Part shown: positions 32,760 to 40,719 of the stretch, one piece after another
How the letters are laid out: every line of letters begins with the position of its first letter
Position numbering within the stretch: position 1 is the first letter of the stretch
Assembly (NCBI GenBank): GCA_040255525.1
Contig: JBDZVD010000015.1
Location: 24,205-88,204 of the forward strand
Length of the DNA: 64,000 bases
Source of the DNA: Rugosimonospora sp040255525
Lineage (GTDB): Bacteria > Actinomycetota > Actinomycetes > Mycobacteriales > Micromonosporaceae
Direction of reading: 5' to 3'
The notes under the pieces: model-generated
What the model saw: only the letters and a program-made list of their open reading frames with translations
What the model was told of the DNA's origin: nothing
Databases searched by the model: none
Program-made: the position numbers and the translations under genes

Positions 32760-34429
32760 TGATTGACCTTTTCTGCCTCTCGGGCAAACCGACGTGGCCA
32801 CAGCGCGACCTTGCACCCGCGAAGCCGCTCGACGGCATCGCCACCCGACAGAGCAGGCACGTGGTATTCGGCGCCCGGATCGGTCAGTATCGCCAGCAGG
32901 CCGGGCCGCTCACCATCCGGGTCGACACAGATTCGCAGCGGTAACCCCGGCAGCGCTTCATGCACGCGTTGCGCTGTGGTGGGCAGGTGGATCCAGCTGT
33001 GGTCGAGCTGTACCCAGTCCTCCGTCGCCTGGAACGACGCGAGACCGGTGTCCGCGACGAGTTCCTGGGCTCCGCGCCCGGGCCGCAGCACCGCATCGAC
33101 CAGAATCGACTCGAACGCCGCCAGCCACCGTTCGGCCTCGTCAAGGGTGACATAGGCGGTGTCCACGAGCGTGCGGACCATGAGGACATCCCGGACCCGG
33201 TCCAGGTAGCAGAACAGGGTGCTCGTGCTGCGTTCGTCGCCGCCGAGCCGGCGGACCGAGGTCCGGGGAAGTTCGTCGCGGAGCTGCGCCTCGGTCGGTG
33301 CTTCGACGGATACCGGAACGAACAGCCGGCTGTTGAGCCAGAACGAAAGGTCGAGCGGGAAGCCCCGGTCGATCTCGACGCGCCGGCGTAGGTCCGCGAG
33401 ACCGTGGTGCGGGAAGCGTCCCGTCATCGTGGCCTGGCCCACGGCACCGGCCGATCGCCGCAGCAGGGTGTCGAAGTCGCCGTCGTCAACCGTCACGCAG
33501 GTCGGAACGTCCTGGGTGAGCGAACCCACCACCGTGGCGAAGCGCCGATCGACCCGGTTGCCCACGCATACCTGCAGATGTGCCCGGCTGAGCCCACTGA
33601 CATGGGCCAGTACCAGGCAGAGGACCGCATGACCCACCGCGGTCTCGCTCACACCGTGCCGCTGGGCCAGGTGGCTCAGGCACCACGCCCCGGCCGAGGT
33701 CTGGAGTTCCACATACTGGTAGCGGGGGCGCAGCGGCTGGATCGGCGGCCGGGGGAGCATGCTCTGCGGCATTCTGGCGAGGCTGCGTCCGTGCCGGTCG
33801 AGGGCGCGGCCGCCTTCCTTGCGGCCGGCATCGCTGTTCTCCCACAGGCTGACGTCGACCGGCTGCGTCGCGGCTGGTCCCTCGTCGGGCAGCGGGTTGA
33901 GCAGCGGGCGGAGGATGTGACGCAGGTGCCAGAGCAGCCAGCGGGCGCCGAGGAAGTCCGAGGCGAGGTGGCTGATCGCGAACAGCAGAAAGATCGGCCC
34001 GGTCTGGTCGACCACGATGCTCATCCGGATCGGCAGCTCGCCGGCCACGAACTCGGCCGCCGCCAACTCCGCTGCCCACTCGTCCGCCTCGGCGAAGGTG
34101 GCCGCCTGCACGGTACGGACCGGGACCGACACGCGACCCTCGGCCACCACCCGCTGCTGGCCGGCGGGCGCGTCGAGGTCGAACAGGGTCCGAACTGATT
34201 CGCAGGCCTCGATCATGTCGCGGATCGCGGACGCGACGTCCTCGATTGCCGTGCCTGGCTTGACCCGGCAGGCGAACCTGAGGTTCAGCGCGGCGTGATC
34301 CGGGTGGAGATCCCCGATCAACTGTGCCACTCGCTGCTGCCCCCAGGTCAGACTGGCGGACCGATTGGTCGGGGCGCGAAAGTCGATATCCACGCGTCTC
34401 CGTTCCGCTGCTGGCATTTGATCCTGCAC
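32756..34429 (-). CDS. Free-standing condensation-domain-like acyltransferase
   Basis: 557 residues, the size of a lone NRPS condensation domain plus an extra C-terminal part. The catalytic HHxxxDG region reads SHLASDF: the second, catalytic His (His154) and the Asp158 are kept, while the first His is Ser and the final Gly is Phe. GNRVDRRFATVVGSLTQDVPTCV is the DFGWG-region equivalent of the fold. It probably joins a carrier-bound acyl group to an amine or alcohol. It is the first gene of the left arm, 109 bases from the divergent ABC exporter. Confidence 0.78.
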   Translation of the reverse strand: MQDQMPAAERRRVDIDFRAPTNRSASLTWGQQRVAQLIGDLHPDHAALNLRFACRVKPGTAIEDVASAIRDMIEACESVRTLFDLDAPAGQQRVVAEGRVSVPVRTVQAATFAEADEWAAELAAAEFVAGELPIRMSIVVDQTGPIFLLFAISHLASDFLGARWLLWHLRHILRPLLNPLPDEGPAATQPVDVSLWENSDAGRKEGGRALDRHGRSLARMPQSMLPRPPIQPLRPRYQYVELQTSAGAWCLSHLAQRHGVSETAVGHAVLCLVLAHVSGLSRAHLQVCVGNRVDRRFATVVGSLTQDVPTCVTVDDGDFDTLLRRSAGAVGQATMTGRFPHHGLADLRRRVEIDRGFPLDLSFWLNSRLFVPVSVEAPTEAQLRDELPRTSVRRLGGDERSTSTLFCYLDRVRDVLMVRTLVDTAYVTLDEAERWLAAFESILVDAVLRPGRGAQELVADTGLASFQATEDWVQLDHSWIHLPTTAQRVHEALPGLPLRICVDPDGERPGLLAILTDPGAEYHVPALSGGDAVERLRGCKVALWPRRFAREAEKVNQ

Positions 34430-34538
34430 CTACGACATCGATTTCGAACCCCGATCTCAGATATTGGGAGATTTCCATGTCGGTATGCCTGATTGCCTGT
34501 CTGGACGTGGTCAGACAGTTGGCGGCAGGTTCAAAATC

Positions 34539-35591
34539 ATGCATGCTCCCCAGGTGACGCTGATCCAAACGGTGGGCCTACGGAAGGTGTTCCGCAAGCC
34601 AGACAAGGGCCCGGGAATCCGCGGCTCTCTGCGGCACCTGGTGCAACGGAAGTTCTCCGACCACGTCGCGGTGGCCGGCATCGACCTGAACATCGCCGAG
34701 GGCGAGGCGGTGGCGTACGTCGGACCCAACGGAGCCGGCAAATCGACCACAGTGAAGATGCTCTCGGGGATCCTTGTGCCGACTTCCGGGCAGGTGTTCG
34801 TCGACGGGCTGGTGCCGCACCGCGCCCGGGTGGAGAACGCCCGCCGCGTCGGTGTCGTCTTCGGTCAGCGCACACAGCTGTGGTGGGATCTACCCGTCCG
34901 GGAGTCGCTGGAGCTGCTGCGGGACATGCACGGCGTGAAGGGCCCGCGCTACCAGGCCCGGCTGGAGCAGCTCGACAGCGTCCTCGGACTCGGCGAGCTG
35001 CTGCCGAAGACCGCCCGAAAACTGTCTCTGGGCCAGCGCATGCGAGCCGACCTCGCAGCGGCACTGATCCATGAACCCCGGGTCGTCTATCTGGACGAAC
35101 CGACGATCGGCCTGGACATCTCCGTGAAGGATCGGGTGCGCTCCTTCGTCCGCCAGCTCGTCGCGGACGGCACGACGGTCCTGCTCACCACGCACGATCT
35201 CGCCGACATCGAGGAACTCTGCCAACGTATCGTGATCATCGATGCGGGCCGGGTGGTCTACGACGGCGACCTACAAACGGTCAAGGACCTGCATGTGCGG
35301 GAACGCACCATGTCCTTCGAGCTGGCGGAAGCCCTGACGGGAGTCGACCGTATCGCCGAGCGCCTGCCGGCGGCACAGGTCCAGCTGGGATCCAACGACC
35401 ACGAGCTCACAGTGACCTTTGACCGCATCGCGCTCGGAGCGCGGGAGGTCCTGTCCGCCGTACTCGCGGAGGCGGAGATCGTCGACATGCACATCGACGA
35501 ACCGGCCATCGAGACGGTCGTGCGCAAGGTCTACGCTGGGGAGCTGCGGGTCGGGGCCGGCAACGCCCCAGCCGCGGAGTCCACTTCATGA
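34539..35591 (+). CDS. ABC transporter ATP-binding protein (COG4586-type)
   Basis: 350 residues. Walker A VGPNGAGKST (62-70), signature LSLGQRMRADLAAALIHEP, Walker B VVYLDEPTIGLD, H-loop TTHD. The long N-terminal insert (KPDKGPGIRGSLRHLVQRKFSDHVAVAGIDL) is typical of COG4586 ATPases that work with two ABC-2 permeases. ATG 34539 matches the family start; the ribosome site is weak. Expected to power export of the cluster product. Confidence 0.9.
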   Translation: MHAPQVTLIQTVGLRKVFRKPDKGPGIRGSLRHLVQRKFSDHVAVAGIDLNIAEGEAVAYVGPNGAGKSTTVKMLSGILVPTSGQVFVDGLVPHRARVENARRVGVVFGQRTQLWWDLPVRESLELLRDMHGVKGPRYQARLEQLDSVLGLGELLPKTARKLSLGQRMRADLAAALIHEPRVVYLDEPTIGLDISVKDRVRSFVRQLVADGTTVLLTTHDLADIEELCQRIVIIDAGRVVYDGDLQTVKDLHVRERTMSFELAEALTGVDRIAERLPAAQVQLGSNDHELTVTFDRIALGAREVLSAVLAEAEIVDMHIDEPAIETVVRKVYAGELRVGAGNAPAAESTS

Positions 35592-36433
35592 CGTCCGCGA
35601 CGGTCCCGGCCGCCGCGCCGCTACCAGCCGACACCCGGATGCGCCGCTTGCGGGCCTACCGGCGGATGGCCCGCACGGCGTTGCGCAGCCTGATGGCCTA
35701 CCAGACGAGTTTCCTGTTCGGCATGTTGGCCTCGGCCTTCGCGGCGCTGTCCATGTTGTACCTGTGGCGCTCGGTGCTGTCCTCCGGCAGCCGGCACGGG
35801 TTCGACTGGCCGCAGATGAAGGCGTACCTGCTGGTGGCCTTCGTGGCCGGTTCGCTGGTGTCCAGCTACACGGACTACCGCATGGCCAACCGCATCCGGC
35901 AGGGCGACGTGGCGCTGGATCTGGTCCGTCCCGTCGACTACCAGTGGGGACGCTTCGCCGAGAGCCTGGGCTTCGTCGTCTACGAGGCCGGCACAGCGGT
36001 CGCCGTGGCTCTGGTGGCCGCCCTGATCTTCGGTGGCGTACCGCTGCCCGACCCGCACACCTGGGGCCTGTTCGTCGTATCCGCCCTGCTGGTTTTCCCG
36101 CTGAGGTTCGGGATCGTGTACGTAAGCGGCCTGCTGGTCTTCTGGACACAGAACTACGTCGGCGTACAGGCCGCCAGGATCGCGTTGATCACGCTGTTCT
36201 CCGGGGCACTCGTACCGCTGGTCTTCCTGCCCGAGTGGATGCGGGTCGCCAGCGCGTACCTGCCGTTCGCCGGCATGGCCTCGACCCCGGCGCTGCTGTA
36301 CAGCGGGGGGCTGCACGGCAGCGCCGCGACCACCGCGGTGGCGGTTCAGGGCGTCTGGTCGGTGGTCCTGTGGTGGTTGGCGCGGGCCATGTGGGCCGGC
36401 GCGTGTCGAAAGCTGACGGTGCACGGTGGCTGA
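35588..36433 (+). CDS. ABC-2 family permease subunit 1 (COG4587-type)
   Basis: 281 residues, about six membrane helices. RMARTALRSLMAYQTSFLFGMLAS and NRIRQGDVALDLVRPVDYQWGRFAESLG are the pattern of the larger permease of the two-permease ABC-2 exporters. Overlaps the ATPase stop by four bases (ATGA) and the second permease by eight, so the three subunits are co-translated. Confidence 0.88.
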   Translation: MTSATVPAAAPLPADTRMRRLRAYRRMARTALRSLMAYQTSFLFGMLASAFAALSMLYLWRSVLSSGSRHGFDWPQMKAYLLVAFVAGSLVSSYTDYRMANRIRQGDVALDLVRPVDYQWGRFAESLGFVVYEAGTAVAVALVAALIFGGVPLPDPHTWGLFVVSALLVFPLRFGIVYVSGLLVFWTQNYVGVQAARIALITLFSGALVPLVFLPEWMRVASAYLPFAGMASTPALLYSGGLHGSAATTAVAVQGVWSVVLWWLARAMWAGACRKLTVHGG

Positions 36434-37226
36434 GCTGAGACGGAAACTGTGGTTGTACCGCCGGCTGCTGGGCGCCCACGTGCGGGCCACCCTGGAGTAC
36501 GAAGCTGACTTCTGGATCATGAGTCTGTCCGCCGTGCTGGTGCAGGGCATCGGAGTGGTGTTCCTCTGGGCGATCTTCCGCAGCATCCCACGGATCAACG
36601 GATGGCAGTTCTGGGATGTCGTGCTCATCTACGCGCTCGTCGTCGTCGCGGAAGGTCTGAGCGTGCTCTTCGCTCAGGGCGCCTGGACGATGGCGGTCAC
36701 CGTCAACCTGGGCCAACTGGACGCGTTGCTGGTGCGACCGTACCCACCGGTGCTCCAGGTACTCGGCTCTCAGGTCGGCATGAACGGCCTGGGCAACCTC
36801 GTCCTCGGCGGCGCTCTGCTGTTCGCGGCGACAAGTCACGTCGATGTCGTGTGGAATGCCGGCCGCCTCGCGCTGACGGTGCTACTGGTGATCTCAGCCG
36901 CCGGCGTCAAGGTCGGGCTGAACCTGCTCACCAACTGCGCGGCCTTCTGGTTGCGCTCGCCGTACTCCATGTTCGCGTTCTCGATGCACTCACTCGGTGA
37001 ACTCGCCCGCTTCCCCATCACCATCTACGGCCTGGTCGTGCGGATCGCCATCACCGCGGTGCTGCCGTACGCCTTCATGAGCTACTTCCCCGCTGCCGCC
37101 GTCCTCTCCGCTGGAACAGCCCGCTGGCTCGGACTCCTGACGCCAGCCGTCGCCGTCTACTGTCTCTGGCTCGGCGTAGCCGTCTTCCGGCACGGGCTCT
37201 CGCGCTACGAGAGTTCTGGTAACTGA
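36426..37226 (+). CDS. ABC-2 family permease subunit 2 (COG3694-type)
   Basis: 266 residues, about six membrane helices. LWLYRRLLGAHVRATLEYEADFWIMSLSAVLVQGIGVVFLWAIF and LGQLDALLVRPYPPVLQVL match the smaller partner permease. GTG 36426 lies inside the previous gene. Together with the two upstream proteins it forms a heterodimeric exporter. Confidence 0.88.
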   Translation: MAELRRKLWLYRRLLGAHVRATLEYEADFWIMSLSAVLVQGIGVVFLWAIFRSIPRINGWQFWDVVLIYALVVVAEGLSVLFAQGAWTMAVTVNLGQLDALLVRPYPPVLQVLGSQVGMNGLGNLVLGGALLFAATSHVDVVWNAGRLALTVLLVISAAGVKVGLNLLTNCAAFWLRSPYSMFAFSMHSLGELARFPITIYGLVVRIAITAVLPYAFMSYFPAAAVLSAGTARWLGLLTPAVAVYCLWLGVAVFRHGLSRYESSGN

Positions 37227-37269
37227 CCCTGCCGCGCTGATCCGCGCGCTGAATCTGTCGGAGGTGCCG

Positions 37270-38220
37270 ATGAGCCTCGTCGAGGCGATGCGCCTTGTTG
37301 TTCCGAGCCCGCCTGAGCATCGGGTGTGGTCCAGCGAGGCTCAGGCTCTTGACGTTCTGCGCTGCCCCCAGGAGCAGCTCGATCAGCTCGTCGCCGCCGG
37401 GCTGTTCCGCGACGGGGGACGGTACGACAACTACGACCTGTGGAATCTGGGTTTGTTCAGTGGTTCCGGCCGTACCCGGCCCGAGCGGGAAATGGTGTTC
37501 TTCGGCCGGATCCTGAAGTCGTTCCGGGCGGACTGGATCACCTCGCGAAGCTACGAAATCACCGGCTGGGCCGAATGCCCTCGCGCGCAGGACTGCCCGA
37601 CACCTGAGTGGACCGTGCCCGCCCTACCCGACGTACGGTGGGAGAGCGAGGAAATCCAACCCGGCAGAGCACAGTGGCGCGGGTACGTCGAGTCCAGCGG
37701 ACACAGCGCGACCGTGCTGGACCCGCGCATCCGGGATGCCTGGGAACGTCTCACCACCGGGTACCGCTTTCACTTCACGCCGCCCAGCTTGTCGCCCGAC
37801 GTCGCCAGTACCCTGCGTCGGAAGGTCGGCGACTGTGACGCGCTCTGTCGCGTGCTGATGCGCGATCTGCTCGACCTCGGCATACCGACCGAACTGGAGC
37901 CGGGGTACATCTTCGGCGGCTCCCGGCTGCGCCGCCACTCCTGGCTGCGGGTCATCGACTCCGACGGCGAGTCCAAGGTCCTCGACCCCTCGATGGCACT
38001 GCTGGCCGAGATGTTCTTCACCCCCCAGTACCGGGCATTTTGTTACGGGTCAATCACCAACCGGGTCATCCGGCGGGCGAGCTTCGAAGCGGCGTTCGCG
38101 CCGCATCCGTGCACCGACGGCGTCAAACGGCTGCGGTACGAGTTCGTCCTCCGGCCGATCCGTTCGCGCGAGGAGTCACAGCCGTCGACCGGCGCGGCGA
38201 CACCGCACGGACTGGCCTGA
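37270..38220 (+). CDS. Transglutaminase-like (papain-fold) protein
   Basis: 316 residues. The catalytic triad of the transglutaminase-like superfamily is visible: KVGDCDALCRVLM (Cys189), RRHSWLRVI (His223), KVLDPSMAL (Asp239). No signal peptide, so cytosolic. In andrimid biosynthesis a transglutaminase homologue makes amide bonds between carrier-bound chains; the same role is inferred here because two carrier proteins and two ligases surround it. ATG 37270 has GGAGGT five bases upstream. A GTG six bases earlier is the alternative. The next gene starts one base after its stop. Confidence 0.72.
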   Translation: MSLVEAMRLVVPSPPEHRVWSSEAQALDVLRCPQEQLDQLVAAGLFRDGGRYDNYDLWNLGLFSGSGRTRPEREMVFFGRILKSFRADWITSRSYEITGWAECPRAQDCPTPEWTVPALPDVRWESEEIQPGRAQWRGYVESSGHSATVLDPRIRDAWERLTTGYRFHFTPPSLSPDVASTLRRKVGDCDALCRVLMRDLLDLGIPTELEPGYIFGGSRLRRHSWLRVIDSDGESKVLDPSMALLAEMFFTPQYRAFCYGSITNRVIRRASFEAAFAPHPCTDGVKRLRYEFVLRPIRSREESQPSTGAATPHGLA

Positions 38221-38221
38221 G

Positions 38222-39483
38222 ATGGACGTGCACGCGGGGGCCGCGGCCCCGACTGCGACCGACCATCCGGTCATCATCAGCGAAGGGCTCGCCCCGCTCA
38301 CCAGGCAGGCACTCGCCGGCGACATCTTCGGACTCCGGCGTCGGGTTCCTCAGGGCGCGACGGTGGCCCTCGTCGGTCGGCGTTCCCGCCTGATCGCCGC
38401 GGCCATCGTCGCTCTCGAAGGCTGGGCCGCCCGCGTCGAACTCGCGGGTGAGCTGGATCGGGCAGTCATCTCGGCGCAGGCGGTGGTGCTCCGGGAGGAC
38501 GAGATCGACGAGCCAGCCTCCATCGGCACCGCCGGTGCGGACCCGCGGACGCGGGATGACGCGGGCGGGCGGCCGACGACCTGGCGCCTGTTCTCGTCGG
38601 GTACCACGGGGACGCCCACCCCAACGGACCACGCAATGGCCTCGCTGGCACGGCGGACCCAGCCAGCCGACCGCCGGCCCGCCGGTCACGAGCACCGGCG
38701 GTGGGGACTGTTGTATCCGCCGGCACGAATGGCGGGAATCCAGGTTCTCCTCCAGGCGGTTCACGGCGGTGACAGCGTCGTGGACGCCGGCGACTCCGCC
38801 AACCTCGATGAGCGCATCGAGCGGTTCGCCCGGTCGGGAGTCAACGCCCTGTCCGCGACTCCGACCATGTGGCGGATGATCCTGCGCAGCCGCGCCTGCG
38901 ACGACCTCTCGCTGCGGCAGGTCACCCTGGGCGGCGAGGCGGCCACCCAGCGCATGTCTACGCATCCACCGAGGCCAGCGCCGCCTTCTCGGTCGGCGAC
39001 GGCCGGGAGGGATTCCCCCGGGACTTCCTGGACACGGCCCCCGACGGTGTGGCGCTGGATATCCGGGACGGGATTCTCTTCGTCCACGCCCCGGGCAGCA
39101 GCGTGGCCACACCGGACGGTTTCGTCTGCACGGGCGACCTGGTCGAGATCCGTGGCGATCGCGTGTATTTCCTGGGCCGCGCGTCGGGTCTGGTCAACGT
39201 CGGTGGAGACAAGGTCTCGCCGGAACGGGTGGAGGAAGTGCTGCGCAGGCATCCAGCCGTCCACGACTGCGTCGTGATCCCCCGGCGCAACCCGATCACG
39301 GGATGGATCCTGACGTGCGAGGTCGTGCTGTCCCCGGCCGGCGCAGACCTTGACACCGCCGGCCTGCAGGCGACCCTACGGTCCTTTGTCGCCGGGCAGC
39401 TGCCGCGATCACATACCCCGGCCCGGATCACCGTGGTTTCCGGGTTGTCTTTGTCGCCGACGGGAAAGGCCAGCAGAGCGTGA
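38222..39483 (+). pseudogene. Adenylate-forming (ANL) enzyme split by a frameshifting internal deletion
   Basis: The N-terminal frame (38222 onward) has WRLFSSGTTGTPTPTDHA, SATPTMWRMIL and LRQVTLGGEAATQ; a shift near 38951 is needed to continue as HVYASTEASAAFSVGDGREGFP, CTGDLVEI, GRASGLVNVGGDKVSPERVEEVL and LSLSPTGKASR with the catalytic C-terminal Lys. About 15-20 residues expected between GGEAATQ and the YASTE motif are missing, so this is an out-of-frame deletion rather than a one-base slip. Unbroken it would be a compact acyl-activating enzyme for the second carrier protein. Also note the missing Lys in the TSGTTG-PK motif. The SDR gene overlaps its end by four bases. Confidence 0.72.
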
Positions 39484-40214
39484 GCGGTCCGACACCCCTT
39501 ACCGAACTGCCGTGCGCGGTGGTAACCGGGACAAGCAGCGGCCTGGGACGCGCGGTCGCCCGCCGACTGGAGCACGACGGGTACCGGGTCGTCGGAATCG
39601 CCCGTCGGGAGGTCACGCCGAGCGAGGTCGGCCCGAACTACGCACACGTCTGCGCCGACCTCGGCGATCTGGATGCGCTGCACGCGCTGGCCCGGGAGAT
39701 CGTGCGGGCGTACGGCGCGCCCTATGCCCTCGTGAACAATGCCGCTCGTGGCGTCGACGGGCTCCTGCCCATCCAGCCGGACCCGGCGATCCGACAGGCG
39801 ATCGACCTCAACCTGGTGTCACCGTTGCTGCTGACCAAGTACCTCGTCCGTTCGATGATCTCGGAGAGGCGCGGCCGCGTCGTCAACGTCTCCTCGATCG
39901 TCGCCTCCACCGGCTTCCGCGGACTGGCCGTCTACGCGGCGGGAAAGGCCGGCCTGGAGGGATTCACCCGCTCGCTGGCCCGGGAGGTGGGGCGTCGGGG
40001 CGTCACGGTCAATGCCGTGGCCCCGGGCTTCCTCGACACCGAGATGACCGGGGCGTTGGAGCCGGAAAGCCTGGAACGCATCAGGGCTCGCAGTCCGATC
40101 GGCCGGTTCGCCAGTGTCGACGAAGTAGCCGCCGCAGTCGCCTACCTGCTGTCACCCCAGGCAGCCGGCGTCACGGGAACGGTGCTGACCGTCGACGGCG
40201 GTTCTACGGCGTGA
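39480..40214 (+). CDS. SDR oxidoreductase, FabG/ketoreductase type
   Basis: 244 residues. TGTSSGLGRAVARRL cofactor motif, NNAARG, catalytic Ser in NVSSIVAS and YAAGK (YxxxK), and the C-terminal VTGTVLTVDGGSTA are all classical. It should reduce a beta-keto or similar carrier-bound group with NADPH. GTG 39480 overlaps the ligase stop (GTGA). Followed by a carrier protein gene, which supports action on a carrier-bound substrate. Confidence 0.9.
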   Translation: MSGPTPLTELPCAVVTGTSSGLGRAVARRLEHDGYRVVGIARREVTPSEVGPNYAHVCADLGDLDALHALAREIVRAYGAPYALVNNAARGVDGLLPIQPDPAIRQAIDLNLVSPLLLTKYLVRSMISERRGRVVNVSSIVASTGFRGLAVYAAGKAGLEGFTRSLAREVGRRGVTVNAVAPGFLDTEMTGALEPESLERIRARSPIGRFASVDEVAAAVAYLLSPQAAGVTGTVLTVDGGSTA

Positions 40215-40265
40215 TCGCTGCGGCCGAAACCTGCCGGTTCAACCCACTCACTGGAAGGTAACAAG

Positions 40266-40538
40266 ATGCTCGAACGAAACCACATAGAGGAGGTCGTCCT
40301 TCGCGAGGTCGTCAAGCTCCTCGACGAGGAGAGTAGCCAGAAGGTCGAGGTCACCGTCCAGAGCGGACTCGTCGAAAGCGGCATGGACAGTCTCGCCTTC
40401 GCTGTCCTTGTCACGCGACTGGAAGAGTCGCTGGGGTTCGACCCGTTCCTCGCGCTCGAGGACGAAATCTTCCCGAGGACCGTGACCGAGCTGGTCGACG
40501 TGTACGCCAACAACCAGCCGGAAAACGTCTCTCCGTAA
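40266..40538 (+). CDS. Acyl carrier protein 2
   Basis: 90 residues; GLVESGMDSLAFAVLVTRLEESLGFDPF carries the phosphopantetheine Ser42 in a GMDSL motif. Ribosome site GGAAGG precedes ATG 40266. Its sequence differs clearly from carrier 1, so the two are probably loaded with different building blocks, one for each half of the final amide or ester. Confidence 0.9.
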   Translation: MLERNHIEEVVLREVVKLLDEESSQKVEVTVQSGLVESGMDSLAFAVLVTRLEESLGFDPFLALEDEIFPRTVTELVDVYANNQPENVSP

Positions 40539-40719
40539 GCGCGAGGAGGCCCGCGGCCGCCGGAGAGCTCCCGGGGCCCGGGTGACGATCCACACCGTCG
40601 ACCCACAACCCGCGCCGTCCACGGCGGACTTGTCGCGGCGCCGACAGCCGGACGCGGGCCACCGAGTCTGGACGCGACAAGACGGGACCACAGCATATCA
40701 ACGCCGAGGGAGACAGCTC

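Noticed and set aside
39350..40261. 303-codon plus-strand frame over the SDR gene
   Set aside because: Shadow of the SDR in another frame; Arg/Pro/Gly-rich with no motif.
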